DNA of 64,000 nt. Source: Sphingomonas limnosediminicola. GTDB taxonomy: Bacteria > Pseudomonadota > Alphaproteobacteria > Sphingomonadales > Sphingomonadaceae. This document shows, piece by piece, positions 17,762 through 25,939 of this stretch. Made by a program: the position numbers and the translations under genes. Within the stretch, counting starts at the first letter, position 1, and each line of letters starts with the position of its first letter. The DNA is taken from positions 2,269,501-2,333,500 of the forward strand of contig NZ_BAABBM010000001.1 of the NCBI RefSeq assembly GCF_039537965.1, written 5' to 3'. Below the pieces are notes generated by a model, which was not told the origin of the DNA, searched no databases, and saw only the letters and a program-made list of their open reading frames with translations.

Positions 17762-18529
17762 ATGGAACAGCCCCTCGACATTCGGGACGTCGCTCGCAGA
17801 ACGGGTCTGAGCAGCCGCGCCCTCCGCTTCTATGAGGCACGCGGACTCTTGAAGCCGTTGCGGACGCACACTGGCCGCAGGATTTACGGCCGCGGCGAGT
17901 TAGAGCGTCTCCAGCAGATTGTCGCGCTCAAGCGAGCAGGCTTGAGCCTCGCGCAAATTGGGAAGCTTACCGCCCGCGGATCAATGGACTTCGCGGCTGT
18001 GATCCAGACGCAGCTCGAGATCATCGAAAAACGAAAACAAGAACTTGAGGAGGCGAAGGCGCTGCTCCTCAACGTCAAGTCACGCATCGACCGCGGCGAG
18101 CCCGTCGATGCAGAGACCTTCTGCTCGCTGATAAGTCAGGGAGAGAAGATCATGCAACCGCAAGATTGGAAGAAGGTAACCGACCGCTACTTCTCGGAAG
18201 ATGAGAAAGCGCATTGGGCGAAGCACCCGCCGGCTACGCCCGAGGGCTTCGACCAGGCCGAGTATGCCGCCAAGTGGAAGGACATCGGCGATCGCGTCCA
18301 GGCTGCAATTCCAAGTGGCCCGGACAGCCCCAAAGCGCAGGCGTTGTATGACGAGTGGCAGCAATTGCTGGCGCCGTTCAAGGCGACCGCGACACCTGAG
18401 ATGATGTCGGGCGCTACGCGCTTTTACGAACGGATGGATGAATGGCACGGCGATGCTCCCCAAGCACCGTTTACGCCCGAGGCCTTTCGCTTCATTCAAG
18501 AGGTGGGACGCCGTCGGGCTAGCACTTGA
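17762..18529 (+). CDS. MerR-family regulator with TipAS-like ligand domain
   Basis: 255 residues. Residues about 5-75 are a MerR helix-turn-helix (IRDVARRTGLSSRALRFYEA then GLLKPLRTHTGRRIYGRGEL), followed by a dimerisation coiled coil (IIEKRKQELEEAKALLL). Residues about 130-250 form a helical TipAS-type domain starting at DRYFSEDEKAHWAKHP and containing WQQLLAPFKATATPEM. TipAS-type domains bind thiopeptide or other lipophilic antibiotics in known members. The promoter has a MerR-type dyad, so it probably controls itself. No dedicated target gene is adjacent. Confidence 0.85.
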   Translation: MEQPLDIRDVARRTGLSSRALRFYEARGLLKPLRTHTGRRIYGRGELERLQQIVALKRAGLSLAQIGKLTARGSMDFAAVIQTQLEIIEKRKQELEEAKALLLNVKSRIDRGEPVDAETFCSLISQGEKIMQPQDWKKVTDRYFSEDEKAHWAKHPPATPEGFDQAEYAAKWKDIGDRVQAAIPSGPDSPKAQALYDEWQQLLAPFKATATPEMMSGATRFYERMDEWHGDAPQAPFTPEAFRFIQEVGRRRAST

Positions 18530-18540
18530 GCAGACTAGAT

Positions 18541-18573
18541 ACGGATAGTCCGCTCCAAAGGCGGACTATCCGT
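18541..18573. terminator. strong hairpin between convergent genes
   Basis: A perfect 13 bp inverted repeat (ACGGATAGTCCGC, seven-base loop, GCGGACTATCCGT) 11 bases after the MerR-type stop and before the convergent FGE-like gene. It lacks a clear T run, so it may act as a bidirectional stem-loop terminator or mRNA end rather than a textbook intrinsic terminator. Confidence 0.55.
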
Positions 18574-18588
18574 CCATTCGGCATCGCC

Positions 18589-18615
18589 AATGTCCGCAAT
18601 GGGTCGAAAGCTGCC
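18589..18615. repeat. dispersed repeat family A, half copy
   Basis: Reads AATGTCCGCAAT then GGGTCGAAAGCTGCC, just beyond the hairpin at 18541-18573 and before the end of the FGE-like gene. Confidence 0.55.
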
Positions 18616-18666
18616 TTTGGGTCGGTAGCTCCGTGGAACGTGCAACAAAGATGTGATGAGAATGCG

Positions 18667-19638
18667 CTAGCGCCAGTCTCGTGCAACCCGGAAGCCAACG
18701 CCGCCGCTTCGGTAAGCGCTTAGGTTGGGACCCGGGCCCGGCGGCGGGGCAAAGCTCCGGGAGGCAGTTCGTATCCAACGTGCCTGATCTCCCCAGTCGC
18801 CGCCACGAACGACGCGGTAGTCGCATGTCGAGGTTCCTGAGAGTTCCTTGAGATCGCCCGTCGCGACGATCGCACGTGCAGTCTGAAACGGAGCCCCATT
18901 CGTGGGCAAGCCGGAATAAGTTGGTGAGAAGCAGTCTTCCACCCATTGCAAGACATTGCCACTCATGTCGAACAGTCCGAAGCCATTTGGCTCGAAAGCG
19001 TTGCCGGGCGAAGTCTTAATCCATCTGTCGCGACCGGACGCCAAACCTCCGCAGCACTCTTCGGTGCCGTGGTTGGCATGCTCATGCGATGAACCAGATC
19101 CCCAGAAATAAGCTGTCGTCGTGCCAGCCCGCGCCGCATATTCCCATTCCGCCTCCGACAGCAGGCGGTAACGCTTGCCGGTCTTCCGACTGAGCCAATC
19201 TGCGTAATCCTTCGCATCGCGCCACGTCACGCAGACCACTGGGTCGCGGTCCGTCTGCTCGAAACCGAGGTCATCCCACGACGCGGACTTCTCCCCCTCT
19301 GGTCCGGTCTTGCCGGTCCATTGGCAGCCCTTGTCGACTGGACGACGCGTGCTGCGGACGAAATAGGCCCACTCTTGTCGGGTGACGTCATATTTGCCTG
19401 CCAGGAAGCGCCGAACCGTCACCGCGTGTCGGGGTCCTTCCAAGGCGTCGTGCATCGGATCCTCGTCGGCAGTTCCCATCGAAAAGCGGCCTGCCGGGAT
19501 GGGGACCATTTCCGGGCAGTGTGCGCAATCCTTCACCGAGGCCGCTACTTTTCGGACCGTCGCAGCTTCAGTCGGCGCAACGACCGTCGACAGGATCGCG
19601 GCCAACAGCTGCATATGCCTCGGCGCGTTCGACTGCAT
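18667..19638 (-). CDS. secreted FGE-sulfatase-fold protein lacking the catalytic cysteines
   Basis: 323 residues from ATG 19638, chosen because GGGGGAAAAG lies before it; an upstream TTG is less likely. A signal peptide (MQLLAAILSTVVAPTEA region) precedes the fold. Family blocks are MVPIPAGRFSMGTADEDP, RFLAGKYDVTRQEWAYFV, RLLSEAEWEYAARAGT, FGLFDMSGNVLQWVEDC, VVRGGDWGD and a final GGVGFRVARDW. Formylglycine-generating enzymes need two cysteines after the RGG turn; here that stretch is GDWGDQARWIRTASRS, so sulfatase activation is unlikely. It may be a binding or scaffold member of the family. Confidence 0.82.
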   Translation of the reverse strand: MQSNAPRHMQLLAAILSTVVAPTEAATVRKVAASVKDCAHCPEMVPIPAGRFSMGTADEDPMHDALEGPRHAVTVRRFLAGKYDVTRQEWAYFVRSTRRPVDKGCQWTGKTGPEGEKSASWDDLGFEQTDRDPVVCVTWRDAKDYADWLSRKTGKRYRLLSEAEWEYAARAGTTTAYFWGSGSSHEHANHGTEECCGGLASGRDRWIKTSPGNAFEPNGFGLFDMSGNVLQWVEDCFSPTYSGLPTNGAPFQTARAIVATGDLKELSGTSTCDYRVVRGGDWGDQARWIRTASRSFAPPPGPGPNLSAYRSGGVGFRVARDWR

Positions 19639-20048
19639 CTTTTCCCCCAAGGATGGCCCAGCGCGTCTGAGACCCGAAGCTTGAACGCGTGGCGCTGATG
19701 GTGATCAGGCGCGGCTCGGAGCTGCGGTAGGCACTAGCCGACGTATTCGCAATCAGTCTCCCGTCTTAGCTGGTGGCAGGAATGGGTCGAAGCCTGCCAC
19801 TAGCAACGGACTGAACGGACGTCCGTTTACTGGCTGCGCCGAGCTTCACCGCAATGGCTGAGATGGGCGCTTACCGGCCGCTTTGACATGATTTCGCTTT
19901 CGCCGGCTTCCGCGCCTCATTCGCTTGACTGTTCATATGAAGAGAGCGTTGGTCGTTTGCGCTGCTGAACAGCGACAACGCCGCGCTTCGCCGCTGAAGT
20001 TCGCGGCTTGGGTCAGTGCAAGCGATCATGCTGGCATGGAGACCCACA
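19639..20048. other. spacer with repeats, no credible gene
   Basis: At 19773-19800, GTGGCAGG, a short loop resembling family A (AATGGGTCGAAG) and CCTGCCAC form an 8 bp stem. At 19819-19877, ACGTCCGTTT and, 37 bases later, GGCTGAGATGGGCGCTTACC match repeat family B, weaker than the other two copies. The repeats stop where the mobile-element genes begin. No gene is supported in this stretch. Confidence 0.55.
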
Positions 20049-20279
20049 ATGGCCAAGCAGACCAACAAGCCATCGAAGAGCGCCGCTGTCACGAAAATGC
20101 TCTCGCGGGCAAACGGCGCGACCGTCGGCGAGATCGTGAAGTCTACCGGCTGGAAGGAGCACAGCTGCCGTGCGTTCCTCACCGGAATTCGGAAGACGAG
20201 CAAGCTGCTCAAAGAACAGCGGCCGGACGGCAAGACCGCCTACCGCATCGGGGCAGCGGAGCCGGGGGCACTTGACTAA
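20049..20279 (+). CDS. DUF3489 domain protein of the recombinase cassette
   Basis: 76 residues from ATG 20049, which follows GGAGA; an earlier in-frame ATG lacks a ribosome site. It has a basic tail (AKQTNKPSKSAAVTKMLSR) and a winged-helix-like domain, ATVGEIVKSTGWKEHSCRAF then GIRKTSKLLKEQRPDGKTAY. The DUF3489, DUF2924 and serine recombinase order is a recurrent cassette in alphaproteobacterial islands. It overlaps the next gene by one base (TAATG). Confidence 0.87.
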   Translation: MAKQTNKPSKSAAVTKMLSRANGATVGEIVKSTGWKEHSCRAFLTGIRKTSKLLKEQRPDGKTAYRIGAAEPGALD

Positions 20280-20728
20280 TGACCAGTCTGGAACTGCAAT
20301 TGGCAGAGCTGTCCGGAATGTCACCGGCGCAGCTCCGCGCCAGGTGGCGCGATTGCTGGCGGAAGCCGGCACCTGACATCGGACCGGACCAGCTCCGCCG
20401 TGGCATCGCATGGAAGCTGCAGTCGAGGATCTACGGAGATGTTCCACGCCACATCAAGCGGGAACTGGAGTGCACAGCCGATCGCCTCCGGCGAGGGGAA
20501 GAGCCGCTCAGTACGAAACGACCGTCGCTCAAGCCCGGCACTCGGTTGGTGCGATCATGGCAGGGTAGGGTGCACCGGGTGCTCGTACTCGGCGATGGCT
20601 ACGAACATGACGGCAGGCGGTTCAGTTCACTGACGCAGGTCGCGACTGCCATCACCGGGACTCACTGCTCGGGTCCGAACTTCTTCGGCTTGAAGAAGCG
20701 CAATGGCGTCAGCCGGGCGGGACAGTAA
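20279..20728 (+). CDS. DUF2924 domain protein of the recombinase cassette
   Basis: 149 residues with the family landmarks LAELSGMSPAQLRARWRDCW, a RRGIAWKLQSRIYGD helix, PGTRLVRSWQGRVHRVLVLG and a FSSLTQVATAITGTHCSGP end, before FFGL. The last part resembles the DNA-binding fold seen near phage genes. It is coupled at both ends, ATG overlapping the DUF3489 stop and its own stop overlapping the recombinase start. Its exact role is unknown; it presumably assists recombination. Confidence 0.87.
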   Translation: MTSLELQLAELSGMSPAQLRARWRDCWRKPAPDIGPDQLRRGIAWKLQSRIYGDVPRHIKRELECTADRLRRGEEPLSTKRPSLKPGTRLVRSWQGRVHRVLVLGDGYEHDGRRFSSLTQVATAITGTHCSGPNFFGLKKRNGVSRAGQ

Positions 20729-22290
20729 TGAAGCGCCGGTGCGCCATCTACACCCGTAAATCGACGGAAGAAGGATTGGAGCAAGCCTTCAACAGCTTAG
20801 ATGCGCAGCGCGAGGCGTGTGCCGCCTACATCCTTAGCCAAGCGCATGAAGGCTGGGAGCCGGTTCAGGAACATTATGACGACGGAGGTTGGTCCGGTGC
20901 GAACATCACCAGGCCAGCCCTCCAGCAGCTCCTTGCCGATATTGCCGCAGGCAAGGTCGACGTCATTGTTGTTTACAAGGTCGATCGGTTAACCCGCAGC
21001 CTTGCTGACTTCGCCCGGATCGTAGAGGCGCTCGACAAAGCTGGCGCATCGTTCGTGAGCGTAACCCAGGCGTTCAACACAACAACCAGCATGGGGCGGC
21101 TCACGCTCAACGTGCTGCTGTCGTTTGCCCAATTCGAACGCGAGGTAACCAGCGAGCGCATCCGCGACAAGGTCGCGGCTTCCAAGCGCAAAGGTATGTG
21201 GATGGGCGGACCAGTTCCGCTCGGCTACCGAGTTGAGAAGCGGAAGCTTCTCATCGACCAGACCGAAGCAGAAACCGTGCGACTGATCTTCCGGCGTTAC
21301 CTGGAGCTGGGCTCGGTCGGACTCTTGGCCGATGAACTTGCTACGTCCGGCACGCGGACGAAGTTGCGGTACTACGCAACTGGTCGGAGCGTGGGAGGCG
21401 GCTGCTTCAGCAGGGGCTCGCTGGCCCAGCTGCTCCAGAACCCAATTTATATCGCCAAAGTCAGTCACCGCGGTGAGCTGTTCGATGGCGAACATCAGCC
21501 AGTGGTCGATGCCGCTATGTGGGCCGAAGTCCAGCGGCTGCTGACGAACAATCGCCGCGAACGCTTGCATGGTGAGCGTACCCGTTTCCCCAGCTTACTG
21601 ACTGGCCTCATCGCCGACGCTGAGGGACGCCCGATGACGCCGGTGTTCACGACGAAGGGCAGTCGTCAGCACCGCTACTATGTCACTCGGCTACAACCTG
21701 GTGAGGATAGCTGCTCCGCCTGGCGTGTTCCGGCTGGCGATATCGATCGCGCGGTGCTCGATTGCGCATCGAAGTTCTTGAGCGAGCGCACTGCTGAACA
21801 ACTTGACGGAAAAGATCGAGTTTCGCCGGGCGACTTGAGCAGGCACAGCGTGCCTGAACAGCGCCGATTGCTGCTTGAGGCAAGGGTTCGAATTCAGCTG
21901 GGCCTTTCCAATATCATCGTGACGATCGGCAGCGAGCCTCAGCGGCAAATTCCCTTCCACGCGAGCTATGCCCGCCGCGGAAACGAAATGAAGCTGGTCG
22001 TTGGGGAGGCGGGGCCGAGCAGGGAACCCGACCCAGTGCTCGTCAAGCTCCTCGCCCACGCCAATGCTGCCCGGGAAGCCATTGCTTCGGGAACAGCTGA
22101 TCCGCTGGTTTCCAGCTACAGCAAGCGGCACCTCTGGCAGCTGCTGCGCCTCAACTGGCTCGCACCGGATATCGTGACCGCGATTGTTCAGGGTAGGCAG
22201 CCCGCAAGCTTGACTGGGCGCCGTCTCCTTAGAGCAGCCGACGTTCCTCTCTCGTGGGAAGACCAGCGCCGGTACTTCGGCTTCAGCTGA
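20728..22290 (+). CDS. large serine recombinase
   Basis: 520 residues. The resolvase catalytic domain spans about 1-150: CAIYTRKSTEEGLEQAFNSL contains the catalytic Ser, VIVVYKVDRLTRSLADFARI and FAQFEREVTSERIRDKV the active-site arginines. The recombinase domain follows (GYRVEKRKL onward, NPIYIAKVSHRGELFDGEHQ). The zinc-ribbon region (LLTGLIADAEGRPM) lacks the usual cysteine pairs, as other members of this cassette family do. It could integrate or excise an element at short att sites. It ends 21 bases before an att-like repeat. Confidence 0.92.
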   Translation: MKRRCAIYTRKSTEEGLEQAFNSLDAQREACAAYILSQAHEGWEPVQEHYDDGGWSGANITRPALQQLLADIAAGKVDVIVVYKVDRLTRSLADFARIVEALDKAGASFVSVTQAFNTTTSMGRLTLNVLLSFAQFEREVTSERIRDKVAASKRKGMWMGGPVPLGYRVEKRKLLIDQTEAETVRLIFRRYLELGSVGLLADELATSGTRTKLRYYATGRSVGGGCFSRGSLAQLLQNPIYIAKVSHRGELFDGEHQPVVDAAMWAEVQRLLTNNRRERLHGERTRFPSLLTGLIADAEGRPMTPVFTTKGSRQHRYYVTRLQPGEDSCSAWRVPAGDIDRAVLDCASKFLSERTAEQLDGKDRVSPGDLSRHSVPEQRRLLLEARVRIQLGLSNIIVTIGSEPQRQIPFHASYARRGNEMKLVVGEAGPSREPDPVLVKLLAHANAAREAIASGTADPLVSSYSKRHLWQLLRLNWLAPDIVTAIVQGRQPASLTGRRLLRAADVPLSWEDQRRYFGFS

Positions 22291-22310
22291 ACCTCGTCGC
22301 AAGTCGCATC

Positions 22311-22532
22311 TGCATCTGGTGGCTGCGAAATCGGCCTTCAGAGAACGTGGACTGCCGACGAAGGATTGCATCCGGCCAAAGCGCTCTCTTGGCGCCAGCC
22401 CCTGATGGTCGGCTCGGCACAAACCCCCGAACCTACGCGCTAATTGAGGCCTCCCAGGTCACCCTCGGAATCTCGTCTCTGATCCGGAGGAGGGAGTGGT
22501 GCCACGGATAGGACTCGAATTTCTGACCCCAT
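22311..22532. repeat. left att-like region with tRNA-like fragment
   Basis: Positions 22311-22345 match 26462-26496 at 33 of 35 places (TGCA, then CTGGTGGCTGCGAAATCGGC and CTCAGAGAA-like end). GCTCTCTTGG recurs at 22383 and 26534. At 22493-22532 GGAGTGGTGCC, GGACTCGAA and GACCCCAT sit exactly where the 3' end of tRNA-Thr lies in the right copy. All three blocks keep an offset of 4151 or 4152 bases, so the whole stretch of about 220 bases is an old duplication. Read leftward, the last block resembles a decayed tRNA 3' end whose T stem no longer pairs. Confidence 0.7.
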
Positions 22533-22709
22533 TCTGTTGCACATCCGCAAGACACTGAAATCGCCGGGTATTTCGGGGAATTCAGGCCAGAGCTGTCTCT
22601 CTTCAGCTCAGGCGAGCCTCCTCGCGCTAATGTCTTTTTAACCCAAAGCAGACGGGGCGCTGTTCAAGAAGGCCGCCGAAAGGCGTGGCGATGCGGCAGA
22701 AGGGCAGGC

Positions 22710-23933
22710 TCACCGGAACTTGTTCTGCACGTCGCGGACCGACTGATACCCCTCGTGCAATGCCACGGTCCCGGAGGTGAGAAGACTCCGATCCTTGTCG
22801 AGCAGCGCATAGCTCACGGTCAATCCGGCCATTGTGAATAGCGGCGGGCCGCCGAGGAACGTCCAAAGGTTCTTCTTCGTATAATAAGCTCCGAGGGGCT
22901 TATCGCTGAGGACGAGGATGGCAGTCGTCGGTGAGTCAAGCTTGGCCTTAACCACCCTCTGGCGCCAGATTCTCTCGATGAGCGGCTCGCCGGCCTGAGG
23001 GACAGCCATTAGACTATCGATGAGGCTCTTGTACGCCGCGCCCGCGGCTTCCGCCGCTGTTGCCGCGGCCTTGAGCTCGGCCGCATGGCCCTCATCCCCC
23101 GATGACGCACGAGCCGTAGCTTCGCCCGCCTTCAGTAACACGTCCTGGTTGAGCTGCGCGAGCGCGGCCAGGTCAGCAGTAAACTCAGGATAATCCTTGG
23201 GCGCTACCTGCTTCGGAATGACTAAGCGAACCAAGTGACACTGGGATTTGTCCGACCCTGGAGGGCAATATTTCCGCTTTAACGCATCCGAAACGGCAAA
23301 GGCCATGACGTTGTCGGGTGACGTGACGCTCACTGGTCCGAAGGTGTAATCCGTCTGGAAATAGTTGCCGAGTTTGGCCGCCAGATCGAGTCCGGCGCCC
23401 AGATAGGTGACAGGCGAGGCGAAGCGGAAAGTTCGGCGTCCGCGTGACGTCCGGGCGAGTGCTTGGTCGAGGCGAGCGTTCGCAGTGTTGAGCAGTGTCG
23501 TAATCTGCTTCGACTGAAAATCGAACAGCGTGTAACTGGCGGTCGATAAGTCATCCATGCTCGTAACGAGCAATATCTCGTCGGGAGCGGGTGTTACCGG
23601 AGCATCGATAACCGCTTGGGCAATTTGTTGCGCTGCATCCTTGGCGGCCAAAGCCGCGAGGAGCATGGCCTCGGGCTTCGCGGCATCCGTACCAGGTGTG
23701 ACGCTGCCAGTCTGGGCATTCGTGCCTGCGACGATGCCCATTTGCGCGCGGATTCTGGCGGCTTCCTTCTCGATCGCCGCTGTTTCGGCCTCCTCGCGGG
23801 CTTTCACCGCGTTCCAGTACTCGGTTTCTTTATTGACCGTCGGCGTGTCCCCCGGTCCTGTTGTGCCTGTATCTGTTGGGTCAGCCATGCTCGCCCCCGT
23901 AGCGACGGCAATTGCGAGCAACGCTGCGCCCAT
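22710..23933 (-). CDS. hypothetical secreted protein, 407 residues
   Basis: Starts at ATG 23933 after AAAGGGGGAG. A short signal peptide (MGAALLAIAVATGASMA) is followed by a Thr/Gly/Pro-rich linker, a helical stretch with WNAVKAREEAETAAIEKEAA, a central domain with VTYLGAGLDLAAKLGNYFQ, an Ala-rich coiled region (AAELKAAATAAEAAGAAYKS) and a final FLGGPPLFTMAGLTVSYALLD part. No family is recognised. It sits inside the att-like-bounded segment with injection-system remnants, so it may be an associated cargo; that is inference only. Confidence 0.62.
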   Translation of the reverse strand: MGAALLAIAVATGASMADPTDTGTTGPGDTPTVNKETEYWNAVKAREEAETAAIEKEAARIRAQMGIVAGTNAQTGSVTPGTDAAKPEAMLLAALAAKDAAQQIAQAVIDAPVTPAPDEILLVTSMDDLSTASYTLFDFQSKQITTLLNTANARLDQALARTSRGRRTFRFASPVTYLGAGLDLAAKLGNYFQTDYTFGPVSVTSPDNVMAFAVSDALKRKYCPPGSDKSQCHLVRLVIPKQVAPKDYPEFTADLAALAQLNQDVLLKAGEATARASSGDEGHAAELKAAATAAEAAGAAYKSLIDSLMAVPQAGEPLIERIWRQRVVKAKLDSPTTAILVLSDKPLGAYYTKKNLWTFLGGPPLFTMAGLTVSYALLDKDRSLLTSGTVALHEGYQSVRDVQNKFR

Positions 23934-24119
23934 GCCACTCCCCCTTTACGCTTCGTGTGCACGGACATCGCCGCAGCTCGCGTAACGATTCGGCCAGCCC
24001 ACCTTACAGTAAATTGTAGTTAATTGTGAGCATTGCGCGCGATTGGCCAAGTTCACGTCAGGAAATCTGTGGTGAATCTCGCAGCGGGCCGTGATGCAGT
24101 TCAGGGGTCAGGTATCAGT

Positions 24120-24581
24120 TCAGTTTTGTTCGGCAGAGGCGCCGCGGACGATGCTTGTCACCTTCTCTGCGACTTCCGTCAGCGTAGCACTTAGCCGGTT
24201 AAGCTCAGAAGCCGCCGAGGCTGCCGGATCATATCGGGTCGTCAAGTACTCTCGCGTTTCCGACAGGATCTCCAAGTGAGCCAACGTACGTTTGCGGAGA
24301 CGTAGCTTTGCACTCAAGGCGAAATGGGTCCGCGCTGCCAAGTCATGGTGCAAGCCTCGCAACCGTGCCGAGTGATGACCCGCGGCAAGTAACAGGGCAT
24401 TGAGGTAAAGTTCGATGGCGTGAATGGCGACCAGGCGGTAAGGGGCCCGCGAAAGTGGTTGCCGCCGGCGTCCAGTCAACAACAACGCATCTGCGGCGAC
24501 CCGATACTCGTCCGCGAGCCGGAGAACCTGCTCCGGCGTTGCGTTGTCGCCTGGATAGATCTTTTGCCCCTCAATCGACAT
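24120..24581 (-). CDS. HEPN-like helical protein
   Basis: 153 residues, all helical. EQVLRLADEYRVAADALLLT leads to LVAIHAIELYLNALLLAAGH and RGLHHDLAARTHFA, which resembles the AIELxLKAxLL and GHDL blocks of HEPN-type proteins, then a coiled tail. The classical R-x4-6-H RNase motif is not clearly present, so nuclease activity is doubtful. No partner nucleotidyltransferase is next to it; the divergent neighbour is the ATPase fusion. HEPN assignment is by resemblance only. Confidence 0.5.
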   Translation of the reverse strand: MSIEGQKIYPGDNATPEQVLRLADEYRVAADALLLTGRRRQPLSRAPYRLVAIHAIELYLNALLLAAGHHSARLRGLHHDLAARTHFALSAKLRLRKRTLAHLEILSETREYLTTRYDPAASAASELNRLSATLTEVAEKVTSIVRGASAEQN

Positions 24582-24651
24582 CGTATTGGCTTAGCGAAGT
24601 CGAGCGAATATTTTGCTAACCAGGTGGGCTTGCGCCGCAGGAGATCTTGAC

Positions 24652-25428
24652 GTGGCTAACAACAAGACCCGGAAAGACCCTTACAAGAACTTCAAATTTC
24701 GCGTGCTGTTCGGTGCGGCGATCGTGGGCTTGGCAGGCTATGTGACCAACAAGGCGATAGGCATGTCGAGGCGTATGCACTTGCGTCCCGCCGGTCGTTC
24801 CCAATTGTTCCGCTTGGATCGGCCACAGGCGACCCCATCTTGGGACCAACTCGATCTCCCTCCGGCCCAACTTAGCCAGCTTCGCAAGCTCGCTGGAGGC
24901 GCGCGCCGCGCATCGCGCACTGGAGAGAGAAACGCCCGCCGCACGACCGGGAGCGAAGACGCTTCGGTTACCGCGCTTTTCGCCGGTGCATCGGGCACCG
25001 GCAAGTCAATGGCCAGCCAGCTGATTGCGGCCGGTCTCGGAGTCGACCTGTACCGCGTCGATATGTCGCGCGTGGTCAGCAAGTACATCGGTGAAACCGA
25101 GAAGAACCTCCGGCGCGTCTTCGATGCGGCCGAGGGGTCTGGCGCCGCCCTGCTACTTGAAGAAGCGGACGCGCTGTTCGGCAAGCGGAGCGACGTCCGG
25201 GATAGTCACGACCGCTACGCAAACACCGTAGTGAGTTATCTGCTCCAACGGATGGAAGATCACGACGGGCCTGTAATTCTCACGACCAATCACAAGCAGG
25301 ACATCGACGCCGCCTTCTTGCGGCGGCTTCGATACATCGTGGACTTCCCTTTCCCAGGCACAGGCGGGCGGGCAACGAACCGTATCGTCCGTCGGAGGAG
25401 AGCGTCGAAGCCGAAGCCGAAACCATGA
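24652..25428 (+). pseudogene. tail-tube start fused to truncated eCIS-type AAA ATPase
   Basis: A 258-codon frame from GTG 24652 behind CAGGAGA. Residues 1-18 (VANNKTRKDPYKNFKFRV) read like the start of a T4-type tail-tube protein of contractile injection systems. From about residue 60 it is the AAA domain of Afp15/Pvc15-like ATPases: SWDQLDLPPAQLSQLRKL, Walker A GASGTGKS (112-119), the block VVSKYIGETEKNLRRVF, Walker B at 166-175 with Glu in place of the first Asp (LLLEEADAL), then FGKRSDVRDSHDRYAN and the arginines of FLRRLRYIVDFPFP. Both the long N-terminal part and the C-terminal lid are missing. It looks like a deletion fusion. Confidence 0.75.
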
Positions 25429-25925
25429 CACGGCGCACGCGCTATTTTGGCAAGTTCCGAGGCAAAGTCTTCAACTCCGTTGACCCCCTGAACCTGGGGC
25501 GCGTTCAGGCCATCGTACCTGACGTAACTGGCTCCAATCCGACGGGTTGGGCGATGCCGTGTTTTCCTGTCGCCGGGATGTTCATGGCTCCGGCCGTGGG
25601 TGCAAATGTCTGGGTGGAGTTCGAGAAGGGCGATCTTGAGCGGCCAATCTGGACTGGCTGCTTTTATGCCGACGAGGCGGAGGTGCCGGTGTTGGATGCT
25701 CCGCTCCCCGGCGGCTCGGTCATCACGATGGAGACGGCAGGGCAAAATCGGATCGCCATTTCCGATCTGCCCGGGGCAAATGGCGGCGTCATACTGAGGA
25801 GCGCTTCCGGCGCGACCGTCATCGTCAACGACACGGGAATCTACATCACGAATGGAAAGGGCGCGAGCCTGACCCTGACCGGCCCCACCGTGACAATCAA
25901 CGACGGCGCTTTGAGCGTGACCTGA
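25425..25925 (+). CDS. gpV/Afp8-like baseplate spike protein
   Basis: 166 residues of the phage baseplate assembly protein V type used by contractile injection systems. It begins RYFGKFRGKVFNSVDPLNLG, continues with the OB-fold core GRVQAIVPDVTG, GWAMPCFPVAG and VGANVWVEFEKGDLERPIW, TGCF, and ends in repeats that form the beta-helix needle (ATVIVNDTGIYITNGKG, LTLTGPTVTINDGAL). Start ATG overlaps the fusion gene's stop (ATGA). It appears intact, although the sheath, other tube and baseplate wedge genes are absent nearby. Confidence 0.83.
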   Translation: MTRRTRYFGKFRGKVFNSVDPLNLGRVQAIVPDVTGSNPTGWAMPCFPVAGMFMAPAVGANVWVEFEKGDLERPIWTGCFYADEAEVPVLDAPLPGGSVITMETAGQNRIAISDLPGANGGVILRSASGATVIVNDTGIYITNGKGASLTLTGPTVTINDGALSVT

Positions 25926-25939
25926 GCGAGGTTGAGGTG

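Noticed and set aside
18526..18723. Rightward 65-codon frame after the MerR-type gene
   Set aside because: It crosses the hairpin and the family A repeat and ends in the FGE-like gene; its NVRNGSKA stretch is the repeat read as protein.
18930..18960. A further copy of repeat family A (CTTCCACCCATTGCAAGACATTG-like) inside the FGE-like gene
   Set aside because: It encodes the conserved GNVLQWVEDC segment of the family in frame, so the resemblance is a chance effect of the coding sequence.
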